This document shows positions 54,681 through 62,460 of a DNA stretch of 64,000 bases, piece by piece. This DNA is from UBA5216 sp043743335. Its GTDB lineage: Bacteria > Pseudomonadota > Gammaproteobacteria > Burkholderiales > SG8-41. The number at the start of each line of letters is the position of its first letter. Positions within the stretch are counted from its first letter, which is position 1. The translations under genes and the position numbers were made by a program. The notes under the pieces are model-generated. The model was not told where the DNA came from, made no database searches, and worked only from the letters and a program-made list of their open reading frames with translations. The DNA lies in the NCBI GenBank assembly GCA_043743335.1, contig JAYTWR010000064.1, forward strand, positions 4,943 through 68,942, given 5' to 3'.

Positions 54681-55709
54681 TCACTGGATTTTGATGCCCA
54701 TATCCTGTACCACGCCACGCCACAGCGTGACCTCACGGCGGATTTGCTCGTGCAATGCTTCGGGCGTGCCGCCGGACGCCGCTACACCATCGCCGCGCAA
54801 TCGGTCTTCCATGTCTTTGCTGCGGATAATTTTGTTGACCTCGCTGTTCAACCGCTCAACCACCGCGCGCGGAATACCCTTGGGCCCAATCAGCCCGTGC
54901 CAATTCGACACGTCGTAGCCCGGCACGCCCGACTCAGCGATGGTGGGAATACTGGGCTCGGCGCTGATGCGCGTAGCCGTGGTCACCGCCAGCGCGCGGA
55001 TGCGCCCCGCCTTGGCTTGTGGCAAACCGGTTTGCGGCGTGGCAAATACCATTGAGATTTGCCCGGCAATCAAATCGGTCAGTGCAGGGCCGCCGCCCTT
55101 ATACGGCACATGCACCATGGTGATGCCCGCCATATGCAAAAACAGCGCGTTGGACAAATGCACAATCGTGCCCTGACCGGCGGTGCCATAGACAATTTGA
55201 CCGGGCCGCGCCTTCGCCAGCGCAATGACCTCGCGCAGGCTTTTAGCGGGTAGCGACGGATGAATAGCCGCCACCAATGGCCCGCGCGCCACCGGCACAA
55301 TCGGTGTGTAGTCGTTGACCGCATCAAATTTGAGCGGATACATACTCGGGTTGGCCGAGTAACTCGGCGTCACCAGCACGAACGTGTAGCCGTCCGGCGC
55401 GGCGCGTATGCCCGCCTCGATGCCCAGCGTGCTGCCCGCACCTGCGCGATTCTCGACGATCACTTGTTGGCCCAACACATCGGTGAGTTTTTGCGCCAAC
55501 AACCGCGCGATGAAATCACTGCCGCCGCCCGCCGCGCTGGCGACAATAATGCGCACCGTTTTGACGGGATAACTGACCGGATTGGCTTGCGCGCCGCCCG
55601 CTGTTGCAGCCGGTTGGGCACTGGCAGCAGCGCTGAATACTAACGCCTCGGCGCAGGCGACCGCACGCAAAAAAATATCGTAACTAATTGTTTTTATTGA
55701 TGTTTTCAT
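54681..55709 (-). CDS. Bug/TctC-family periplasmic solute-binding protein
   Basis: A 342-residue receptor with PVKTVRIIVASAAGGGSDF and VIVENRAGAGSTLGIEAG. The N-terminus MKTSIKTISYDIF is encoded by an interspersed element; the usual signal peptide core follows (LRAVACAEALVFSAAASAQ) and is weaker than normal. The start overlaps the upstream Bug gene stop by one base (TAATG). Two Bug genes are thus directly coupled. Confidence 0.88.
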   Translation of the reverse strand: MKTSIKTISYDIFLRAVACAEALVFSAAASAQPAATAGGAQANPVSYPVKTVRIIVASAAGGGSDFIARLLAQKLTDVLGQQVIVENRAGAGSTLGIEAGIRAAPDGYTFVLVTPSYSANPSMYPLKFDAVNDYTPIVPVARGPLVAAIHPSLPAKSLREVIALAKARPGQIVYGTAGQGTIVHLSNALFLHMAGITMVHVPYKGGGPALTDLIAGQISMVFATPQTGLPQAKAGRIRALAVTTATRISAEPSIPTIAESGVPGYDVSNWHGLIGPKGIPRAVVERLNSEVNKIIRSKDMEDRLRGDGVAASGGTPEALHEQIRREVTLWRGVVQDMGIKIQ

Positions 55710-55714
55710 TATTC
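55679..55714 (+). repeat. A+T-rich interspersed element encoding a protein N-terminus
   Basis: Reads CGTAACTAATTGTTTTTATT, then GATGTTTTCATTATT. On the minus strand it includes the TAATG junction of two Bug genes and encodes KTSIKTISYD. Confidence 0.8.
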
Positions 55715-56707
55715 CGCTTTGACGCCCGCTGCCTTGATAATCTTGCCGAGCTTGTCCACCTCGCGCGCGAAAAACGCCGCCGCTTCCGCCGGCGTGCTGC
55801 CCACCGGATCAGCGCCCTCGCGCGCCATGAACGCCTTCATGTCCGGGTGCTGCATGGCCTTGATGGTGTCCGTGTGCAGCCGCGTCACCACCGCCGGTGG
55901 CGTGGCGGCGGGTGTGAACATCACAAACCAGTTGGAAAGATCAAAGCCTGGATAAATCGAATCCAGTGTCGGCACGTCCGGCAGCGCCGACGAGCGCACC
56001 TTGGTCGTCACCGCAATACCGCGCACTTTGCCCGCCCGCAAAAACGGCGCAGCGCTGTTCACACCGGGAAAGGCCATTTCGGTTTCACCGCCGATCAGCG
56101 CATTCACCGCCGGCGCAGCACCCTTATACGGAATATGCGTCATGGCCGCGCCTGTGACTTGCTGAAACATCACGCCGGATAAATGACTCGATGTGCCCGT
56201 GCCGTTCGAACCAAAGTTAAGCCCGCCGCGCGTGGCTTTCGACAACGTCACCAAATCCTGAACACGCTTCACCGGCACCGACGGATGCACCGTCAGCAGC
56301 GACGGTGCCGAGCCAATCTGCGACACCGCAATCAAATCGCGGCGCGGATCGAACGCGAGCTTGGGATAGAGCGTCACATTCGCCGCCAGCGCCGACGTGG
56401 TGAACAACAACGTGTATCCGTCCGGCGCACTTTTGACAACGATGTCTGCGCCGATATTGCCGCCCGCGCCCGCGCGATTGTCGACTACCACTGTTTGCCC
56501 GAATGCTTCCTGCAAGCGCTGCGACATCACACGCGCGAGAATGTCCGTGCCCCCGCCTGGCGGGAAAGGCAACACCACGCGTATCGCGCGCGCGGGATAG
56601 GAATGGTCCTGCGCGCCAATGGGCGCTGCCGCACCAACCCCTACGACGGCAATCGCAATCGCATTCGATACGATACGGCGCATGCACGTTCCGATAACCA
56701 TGGTCAT
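55709..56707 (-). CDS. Bug/TctC-family periplasmic solute-binding protein
   Basis: A 332-residue receptor. The signal peptide (residues about 8-30) ends near PIGAQ, followed by YPARAIRVVLPFPPGGGTDI and VVVDNRAGAGGNIGAD. The start at 56707 follows GGGAGGAGAC; a second ATG two codons later is possible. It is divergent from another Bug gene and coupled to the next one downstream. Confidence 0.9.
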   Translation of the reverse strand: MTMVIGTCMRRIVSNAIAIAVVGVGAAAPIGAQDHSYPARAIRVVLPFPPGGGTDILARVMSQRLQEAFGQTVVVDNRAGAGGNIGADIVVKSAPDGYTLLFTTSALAANVTLYPKLAFDPRRDLIAVSQIGSAPSLLTVHPSVPVKRVQDLVTLSKATRGGLNFGSNGTGTSSHLSGVMFQQVTGAAMTHIPYKGAAPAVNALIGGETEMAFPGVNSAAPFLRAGKVRGIAVTTKVRSSALPDVPTLDSIYPGFDLSNWFVMFTPAATPPAVVTRLHTDTIKAMQHPDMKAFMAREGADPVGSTPAEAAAFFAREVDKLGKIIKAAGVKAE

Positions 56708-56859
56708 GTCTCCTCCCTCGCAGACCATTCTACTGAATCCGCAGAGGCGCGCACGCGTAAATCCAGATGCTGGCGGCGGCATCTGACGGTGTCGACAAAC
56801 CGGTTATACTTTTACTGTCTTCCGTTCCTTCCGTTCCAATAGAAAAACGCACACCATCC

Positions 56860-57813
56860 ATGCACCGCCTGCTTCAATTCACGGCCTTGTCGTTGCTGCT
56901 GCCCTTAGTGGCCCACGCCGCAGACGTCGCGTACCCCACACGCCCGGTACGCATGCTGGTCGGCTTTACGCCCGGCGGCACCAGCGACGTGGTCGCGCGC
57001 ATCATCAGCAAAAAACTCACCGAGCTGTGGGGCCAGCAATTTGTGGTGGACAACCGGGCTGGTGCAGCGGGCATGGTGGCTGTCGAACTGACCGCGCGCG
57101 CCGTGCCCGATGGCCACACGCTAATTTTTATTTCAGCCGCGTTTTCCATGCAGCCGAGCGCAACGCTGAATCTGCCGTACGACCCGCTGCGGGATTTCAC
57201 GCCGATTACGCTGGCCGTGTCGTCGCCCTACATTCTGGTGGCGCACCCGTCGGTAGAAGCACGCTCTGTCAAAGAATTGATCGCGCTGGCCAAAGCCAAG
57301 CCGGGTTTTTTATCGAGCGCCACCGCTGGCCCCGGCAGTGCGATACACGTCACCGCCGAGCTGTTTAACACCATGGCGGGCGTGAATATTTTGTTGGTGC
57401 CGTACAAGGGCGTGGTCGGCATCACCGATCTCATCGCCGGGCACGTGAGCACCGCATTCGCGGGCTTCGCGCAATCGATTGCGCATGTCAAAAGCGGGCG
57501 GCTGCGCGTGCTGGGCATTTCAACGCTGACGCGTTCGTCGCTTTTGCCGGACACCGCCACGATCGCAGAATCTGGCGTGCCGGGCTTTGATGTGTCGATC
57601 TGGTATGGACTCATAGGCCCGGCAAAAATGCCGCCGCCGCTGTTGGCCAAGCTCCACGGCGGCGCAACGCAAACGCTCAAAGCGCCTGACGTACGGCAAA
57701 CACTGACCGATTTGAGCCTCGACATCATCGGCAACACACCAGAACAATTCGCCACCCTCATCCGTACGGACATCGATAAATGGATGAAGCTGGCAAAATC
57801 GCAGAAGCAGTAG
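56860..57813 (+). CDS. Bug/TctC-family periplasmic solute-binding protein
   Basis: A 317-residue receptor. The signal peptide MHRLLQFTALSLLLPLVAHA precedes DVAYPTRPVRMLVGFTPGGT and FVVDNRAGAAGMVAVE. It leads into the FAH-family gene 50 bases later, with an interspersed element in the gap. Together with the CMD gene these three may be an operon for uptake and breakdown of one compound. Confidence 0.9.
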   Translation: MHRLLQFTALSLLLPLVAHAADVAYPTRPVRMLVGFTPGGTSDVVARIISKKLTELWGQQFVVDNRAGAAGMVAVELTARAVPDGHTLIFISAAFSMQPSATLNLPYDPLRDFTPITLAVSSPYILVAHPSVEARSVKELIALAKAKPGFLSSATAGPGSAIHVTAELFNTMAGVNILLVPYKGVVGITDLIAGHVSTAFAGFAQSIAHVKSGRLRVLGISTLTRSSLLPDTATIAESGVPGFDVSIWYGLIGPAKMPPPLLAKLHGGATQTLKAPDVRQTLTDLSLDIIGNTPEQFATLIRTDIDKWMKLAKSQKQ

Positions 57814-57814
57814 C

Positions 57815-57846
57815 ATAAAAATAATCATTTAAAATCAAATAGTTAT
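57815..57846 (-). repeat. A+T-rich interspersed element between Bug and FAH genes
   Basis: Minus-strand reading ATAACTATTTGATTTTAAA, then TGATTATTTTTATG. It begins two bases after the Bug gene stop and lies 18 bases before the FAH gene start. Confidence 0.85.
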
Positions 57847-57863
57847 ACTCAATGGAGTCTCAC

Positions 57864-58652
57864 ATGAACTATGGCCGTTTTGAACAACACGGGCGCATCT
57901 TCTTCGGCGTCGTGGAAGGCGATCAAGTGGTTGAACTCGAAGGCTCACTCTTCGACAACCCCAACACCACGAGCAAAAAACACGCGCTCGCCGCGCTGAA
58001 AACGCTCGCGCCCTGCGTGCCCGCCAACTTTTACTGCGCCGGCATCAACTACCTCGCACACATCGAGTGGGGCAACAAACGCAAGGGCAGCAACACCCAG
58101 CCGCCAAAGCAAGCCGACATCGGCTACCGTTCGCCCAGCGCCATCTGCGGCACCGGCGACACCATCGTCATCCCCGCCGATGCACCGGGCCCCATCCAAT
58201 ACGAAGGCGAACTCGTCGCCGTGGTCGGCAAAAAAGCCAAGAACCTCACCGAAGCCAATGCGCTGTCGTGCATCTTGGGCTACACGCTCGGCAACGACGT
58301 GAGCGACCGCGGCTGGCAGGGCAGCGACCGCACGCTGTGGCGCGCGAAAAACTGCGACAACTGGAAACCCATGGGCCCCTTCATCACCACCGGCCTCGAC
58401 CCGCTGGCACTCACCGTCAAAACGCACATCGACGGCAAAGAAGTCGCCAGCTACAGCACCAGCAAAATGATTTTCTCCGCGCAACACTACATCGCCAAAA
58501 TCACCCAATACACCACGTTGTGGCCGGGCGACGTGCTGTGGCTGGGCGTGGACAACGCCACCATTCCCGATCTGCAAGACGGCATGGTGTGCGACATCAT
58601 CCAGGACGACATCGGCGTGCTGCGCAACCCCGTAGCGCGCGCGAAAGCCTAA
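57864..58652 (+). CDS. Fumarylacetoacetate hydrolase (FAH) family protein
   Basis: A 262-residue FAH-fold enzyme. The metal-binding segment IQYEGELVAVVGKKA and the downstream YTLGNDVSDRGWQ are characteristic. Family members hydrolyse or decarboxylate acylpyruvates in aromatic meta-cleavage and similar pathways. The start at 57864 is preferred to 57852 because GGAG lies seven bases before it. The CMD gene follows after 16 bases. Confidence 0.9.
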   Translation: MNYGRFEQHGRIFFGVVEGDQVVELEGSLFDNPNTTSKKHALAALKTLAPCVPANFYCAGINYLAHIEWGNKRKGSNTQPPKQADIGYRSPSAICGTGDTIVIPADAPGPIQYEGELVAVVGKKAKNLTEANALSCILGYTLGNDVSDRGWQGSDRTLWRAKNCDNWKPMGPFITTGLDPLALTVKTHIDGKEVASYSTSKMIFSAQHYIAKITQYTTLWPGDVLWLGVDNATIPDLQDGMVCDIIQDDIGVLRNPVARAKA

Positions 58653-58668
58653 AACACAAGGACAACTC

Positions 58669-59109
58669 ATGAAAAAGCCCGCCCAGAAATCACCCAAGCA
58701 ACCCGCCCGCAGCAAAGCCTTCCAGGCGGGCATCGCCACGCGCAGCAAAGTGCTGGGCGCAACTTACGTCAAGCGCGCCTTCCAAAACGCCGACGCCTTC
58801 AACATGCCGTTTCAGGAAGTCGCCACCGAATTCGCTTGGGGCAGCGTGTGGAACCGCAAGGGTTTATCGCTGCGCGACCGCAGCATGATTACGCTGGCAC
58901 AGTGCATAGCGCTCAATCGCCCCAACGAAATCCGGGTTCACCTGCGCGGGGCGCTACGCAACGGCATCAGCAAAACCGAGCTTTCCGAAATGTGTTTGCA
59001 TTCGTTTTTGTACTGCGGCGGGCCGGCGTCACTAGATGCGTTTCATGTGATGAAAGAGGCACTGCCGGGGTTAGAGGCGGAGTTTAAGGCGGAGAAGAAG
59101 AGCCGGTAA
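58669..59109 (+). CDS. Carboxymuconolactone decarboxylase family protein
   Basis: A 146-residue CMD protein. The core LRDRSMITLAQCIALNRPNE and HLRGALRNGISKTELSEM with the later HSFLYCGGPASLDAFHVM are typical of 4-carboxymuconolactone decarboxylases of the PcaC type. The 3' 200 bases are duplicated at 60229-60428. It is probably cotranscribed with the FAH and Bug genes. Confidence 0.9.
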   Translation: MKKPAQKSPKQPARSKAFQAGIATRSKVLGATYVKRAFQNADAFNMPFQEVATEFAWGSVWNRKGLSLRDRSMITLAQCIALNRPNEIRVHLRGALRNGISKTELSEMCLHSFLYCGGPASLDAFHVMKEALPGLEAEFKAEKKSR

Positions 59110-59117
59110 AAACTTCT

Positions 59118-59136
59118 GGCGCAATCGTATTGCGCG
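59118..59136. repeat. Short palindrome after the CMD gene
   Basis: GCGCAAT and ATTGCGC are perfect inverted arms around CGT. It resembles the stems of the palindromic repeats at 60179 and 60471. Confidence 0.6.
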
Positions 59137-59184
59137 GGCTTTCCCCGGAATACGGCCATGCAAAACCCGCGCGGCCTCTTTCCG

Positions 59185-59262
59185 GGCTACGGTGAGGTTG
59201 GTTGCGTTGGCGACGTCGGTGCGTGTGGTGAGGTTGCCGTTGTCGTCGTAGGCGATATGATG
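59185..59262 (-). pseudogene. Rhs/YD-repeat gene fragment
   Basis: On the minus strand this stretch reads IAYDDNGNLTTRTDVANATN, a clear YD-repeat of Rhs-type polymorphic toxins, running on as LTVARKEAARVLHGR. There is no start or long frame, so it is a remnant of a large Rhs gene. Confidence 0.75.
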
Positions 59263-59306
59263 AGTCGGGATGACGTTCGCGCACTACGCGCGACAGGAGG
59301 CGTGCG

Positions 59307-59555
59307 ATGACGACACTGGAATTGACATTGAATCTGCCTGATGATCTGGCCAGCAAGGCGCAAGCGGCAGGGTTACTCAGCGCAGCGGCCGTGGAACGGC
59401 TTTTGCGCGAGCAGTTGCGTCGGCAGGCGGGTCAGGCGTTGCGGCAGATGCTGGATGCGGCAGGCGCGCCGGCCGTACCCGCCATGAGCGAGGATGAGAT
59501 TGAGGCCGAGATCAAGGCTTACCGCAGCGAGCGCCGCGGGGGTGCGGCCTCGTGA
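59307..59555 (+). CDS. Antitoxin-like protein of a PIN toxin pair
   Basis: An 82-residue protein. Its first half is a short beta strand and helix (LELTLNLPDDLASKAQAAG, then LSAAAVERLLREQLRR) like many DNA-binding antitoxins of VapB type, and the tail is acidic. Its stop overlaps the toxin start (GTGA), the usual toxin-antitoxin arrangement. GGAGG precedes the ATG. Confidence 0.8.
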   Translation: MTTLELTLNLPDDLASKAQAAGLLSAAAVERLLREQLRRQAGQALRQMLDAAGAPAVPAMSEDEIEAEIKAYRSERRGGAAS

Positions 59556-59974
59556 GAATGGTGCTCGACACCAATACGGTGGTGTCGGGGTTTTTGTGGG
59601 TCAGCCATCGACGCGCCTTGCTCGATGCGGCCTTTGATGGGTTGATCGAGCTCGTTACTTGCGAGGCCTTGCTCACGGAGCTTCATCGGGTGATTACCCC
59701 CGAGAAGTTCGACTCCCGCATGGCGCAAAAGCGCTTGTCGGTTCCATTGGTGCTCCAACGCTACCGGGAACTGACCGAGGTGGTATAGCCTGCCGTACTC
59801 TCCGGCCCGGTGTCGCCCGATCCAGATGATGATGTGGTGCTCGCCACGGCGCTCGCCGCGCGCGTGGATTTGATCGTTTCTCGCGATGGGCATTTGCGAA
59901 ACTTGATATATTTCCATCGCATCCCCATCGTGAACGCCACCGAGGCCATCGCGCGCATCAGTCCTGTCGTTTAG
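59552..59974 (+). pseudogene. PIN-domain toxin with internal stop
   Basis: The frame starts GTG at 59552 (MRMVLDTNTVVSGFLW, with the first PIN Asp) and stops at TAG 59786-59788 after VLQRYRELTEVV. Directly after the TAG the same frame continues with intact PIN sequence: SPDPDDDVVLATALAARVD, LIVSRDGHL and NATEAIARISPVV, ending at 59974. The full product would be 140 residues. Loss of the C-terminal Asp cluster should inactivate the RNase. Confidence 0.85.
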
Positions 59975-59994
59975 GCGGCGCCAGAATGCACAAC

Positions 59995-60018
59995 GCCCGC
60001 AGAAGCGAGTGCGCGGGC
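59995..60018. repeat. Inverted repeat downstream of the toxin remnant
   Basis: GCCCGC and GCGGGC pair across a 12-base loop, with CAAC and GTTG extending the arms loosely. There is no T run, so a terminator role is weak. Confidence 0.45.
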
Positions 60019-60023
60019 ATGTT

Positions 60024-60055
60024 GTAAGTAATTGTTTTTATTGAGGATTATTCTT
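60024..60055 (+). repeat. A+T-rich interspersed element in the accessory region
   Basis: Reads GTAAGTAATTGTTTTTATTG, then AGGATTATTCTT. It follows the inverted repeat after the toxin remnant. Confidence 0.8.
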
Positions 60056-60178
60056 AAGGGCGGACTTTTCGCCGACGGTGCGTTTAACCAGCGCGGCAGG
60101 CTTTGAGTCTTTGAATCTTCGCCAGCGGCGGAATTTGATTTGAGCGCGCGGCCATTTCACTGCATCGGTTGCAACGTT

Positions 60179-60229
60179 CGGCGCAGTGCGCTTCGCTTAC
60201 TGGCGCCCTACGGAGTACGGGTTACGCGC
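60179..60229. repeat. Palindromic repeat, left copy
   Basis: GGCGCAGT and ACTGGCGCC pair around GCGCTTCGCTT, followed by a shared tail ending in GGGTTACGCGC. A second copy with the same plan is at 60471-60520. Confidence 0.75.
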
Positions 60230-60428
60230 ATTCAATCGCCCCAACGAAATCCGCGTTCACCTGCGTGGGGCGCTACGCAACGGCATCAGCAAAACCGAGC
60301 TTTCCGAAATGTGTTTGCATTCGTTTTTGTACTGCGGCGGGCCGGCATCGCTGGATGCATTTCATGTGATGAAAGAAGCGCTACCGGGGTTGGATGCGGA
60401 GTTTAAAGCGGAGAAGAAGGGCCGGTAA
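60229..60428 (+). pseudogene. Truncated copy of the CMD gene
   Basis: About 200 bases nearly identical to 58910-59109. The encoded piece NRPNEIRVHLRGALRNGIS to the end is the same except for LDAEFKAEKKGR in place of LEAEFKAEKKSR. The 5' half and start are missing, and the left end joins a palindromic repeat. It is not expected to make a functional protein. Confidence 0.9.
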
Positions 60429-60470
60429 AATTCCGCGACAGTCAAAAGTGTAGGTCTGGAACCTTACTCC

Positions 60471-60520
60471 GGCGCAATGCACTTCGTTTATTGACGCCCT
60501 ACTCAGTGCGGGTTACGCGC
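60471..60520. repeat. Palindromic repeat, right copy
   Basis: GGCGCAAT and ATTGACGCC pair around GCACTTCGTTT, followed by a tail ending in GGGTTACGCGC, in the same orientation as the left copy. Confidence 0.75.
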
Positions 60521-60582
60521 GTTGCCCCCGGCGGGATTGAAGTTCTACGTTACCCAACCTTCGACGCAGTAAGGGTTACGTC

Positions 60583-61473
60583 CTACGAACTAGGGTTCGA
60601 CCTATGAAGCTGGTCATCGCACATTTTAAACTGGGTACACCACCTAAATGACTCTTCGCTAACGGGAAATGAAGCCTGTGGATTGTGAAGTACAGCAAAA
60701 TCACCCCCGAGATCAACAGGGTAATTCGCACAATCTACAGCCGAGTGAATGACAGCCGAGCAAAATGTAGCTTCCGAATCCAAAAACGTGCTCGTAGATA
60801 CCTTGGCACCGTTGGATTTTTCGATATTCGGGCGATACTGGTAAAACGAGTCGACCACGCCACCTGTCTTTGGATCGATTGCCACCGCCAATGGCCCAAA
60901 AGGCAAGAATGCTCGAACGAAATAAGGCATTGTATTTTCATAAGGGGCACTTGGAATTCCACGCGAGTTGATGGCTAGTATGTAGGCGTCTTGGCTATCA
61001 ATGATGCCTTCAGCGACAGCCTCTGTGTAGCGTCTTTTCTTCTCAGCTAGAGCGTTGGTAAAGCGCAATAATATCCGCTCAACTGGCACTTGCCGGCACT
61101 CGTTCATAACAAGTTCAGGAACGTGGTCAGGCCCTATACCAGCAGACGGGGCAATTGCTTCAAACCAAACTTTCTTTTCACCAATTTGCACGGAAAACTC
61201 TGGGCCGTCGTCTCCATGCTTTGTAAGCGCAAACCCCTTCTTCATTAGTGTCACGCCCAAATACATTTCCCAAAATCGCTGATGAAAATGGTTACGCGCA
61301 TCATCAAGAAATGAAGAATCTGCGTACGGATGAAACTGTCGCCATAAATTTTCCACGAAGTTTTTACTTTCAACACCGCGTGGATGATCTCGTATATTTA
61401 CGTATGAGATGTTAGCCACAAGCTCATCAGTAAAGAACGGCGGTGCTTCGCGCGACATTTTCATGGATTGCAA
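60583..61473 (-). CDS. Orphan protein with a nuclease-like motif, A+T-rich gene
   Basis: A 296-residue soluble protein I cannot assign to a named family. Residues about 65-110 read FWEMYLGVTLMKKGFALTKH, then DGPEFSV and KKVWFEAIAPSAG, like the core of PD-(D/E)XK nuclease-fold proteins with the first acid as PEF and the second as FEA. The lysine of ExK is not conserved, so activity is uncertain. The TTG at 61473 lies seven bases after GAGGA; ATG at 61464 is the alternative. The gene is clearly richer in A+T than its neighbours, so it was probably acquired. Confidence 0.75.
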   Translation of the reverse strand: MQSMKMSREAPPFFTDELVANISYVNIRDHPRGVESKNFVENLWRQFHPYADSSFLDDARNHFHQRFWEMYLGVTLMKKGFALTKHGDDGPEFSVQIGEKKVWFEAIAPSAGIGPDHVPELVMNECRQVPVERILLRFTNALAEKKRRYTEAVAEGIIDSQDAYILAINSRGIPSAPYENTMPYFVRAFLPFGPLAVAIDPKTGGVVDSFYQYRPNIEKSNGAKVSTSTFLDSEATFCSAVIHSAVDCANYPVDLGGDFAVLHNPQASFPVSEESFRWCTQFKMCDDQLHRSNPSS

Positions 61474-61483
61474 TCACTTATCC

Positions 61484-62410
61484 TCAATCTGAAAATTTCT
61501 TCCCGCTCCTCAACCCCGCCATTCTTCCAAGCACCTCGCAAACCGAAGCCGTATCCTGCTGCGCCAAACCCTGCGCCATCGCCGTGGTGTAAATCGGCGC
61601 GCAGGCTGTGAACAGCGGCGTCGGGCAATCGACCGACTTCGCCATGTCCCCAATCACCTGCATGTCTTTTTGCCATACCTCGACTTTCATCGTCGCCGGC
61701 AAATAGTTTTGCTCAACCATCTGCTTGCCGCGCAGTTTGAACACGCCGTTGCCGAGCACGGGGCTGGATGAAAACAAATCCCACACCTGCTGCGGATCAA
61801 GTTTCATTTTGCGCGCGAAGGTCATGCTCTCGCCGATGGCGCAGTTGTAAATCGCCACCAGATGGTTGGCGATGAATTTCATTTTAGTGCCGTTGCCGTA
61901 CGCGCCGACGTATTGCACGTTTTTGGTGAACACATTCAGCACCGGTTTGATACGTTTGTAATGCACCGGGGCACCGCTGGCGAAAATGGTCCACGCGCCG
62001 TCCTTCATGCGCACGGCCGTGCCGCTGATTGGGCAATCGAGCGTGTGCATGCCGGCCAGCGCCAGCGCCATTTGCGCGCGCTCTTTGTCGGCCATGGTAA
62101 GTGTGCTGGTTTCAATGACCACCAGCGGCTCGCGATTGTTGTTGCGCTTGGCGGTCGTGATTTCCTTTACCACGTCTTCCAGCACACTGGCTTTGGCCAA
62201 CGAAGCAATCACCACATCCGCCGTTTGCGCAACAACAGCGGCCGATGCCAGCGCGCGGCCGCCGGCTTTGCGCAAGCGCGCACGTGCCGCCGCCACCGGA
62301 TCGTAACCCACCACGGTGTAGCCAGCCGCGCAAAGCGCTTCAGCCATCATGCCGCCCATGATGCCTAGACCGACCACACCAATAACGGGTAAGTCTTTGC
62401 TTTTATTCAT
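61484..62410 (-). CDS. 6PGDH/3-hydroxyisobutyrate dehydrogenase family oxidoreductase
   Basis: A 308-residue beta-hydroxyacid dehydrogenase. The NAD(P) motif VVGLGIMGG is at about residues 11-19, the substrate segment is DCPISGTAV, and the catalytic Lys is in YGNGTKMKFIANH. It acts on a 3-hydroxy acid such as 3-hydroxyisobutyrate or tartronate semialdehyde. The zinc dehydrogenase gene lies 50 bases upstream on the same strand. Confidence 0.92.
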   Translation of the reverse strand: MNKSKDLPVIGVVGLGIMGGMMAEALCAAGYTVVGYDPVAAARARLRKAGGRALASAAVVAQTADVVIASLAKASVLEDVVKEITTAKRNNNREPLVVIETSTLTMADKERAQMALALAGMHTLDCPISGTAVRMKDGAWTIFASGAPVHYKRIKPVLNVFTKNVQYVGAYGNGTKMKFIANHLVAIYNCAIGESMTFARKMKLDPQQVWDLFSSSPVLGNGVFKLRGKQMVEQNYLPATMKVEVWQKDMQVIGDMAKSVDCPTPLFTACAPIYTTAMAQGLAQQDTASVCEVLGRMAGLRSGKKFSD

Positions 62411-62460
62411 TTTTATTCCTTTAAAAATACAAGTACCCCAAACAGATCACTACCCCCTCA

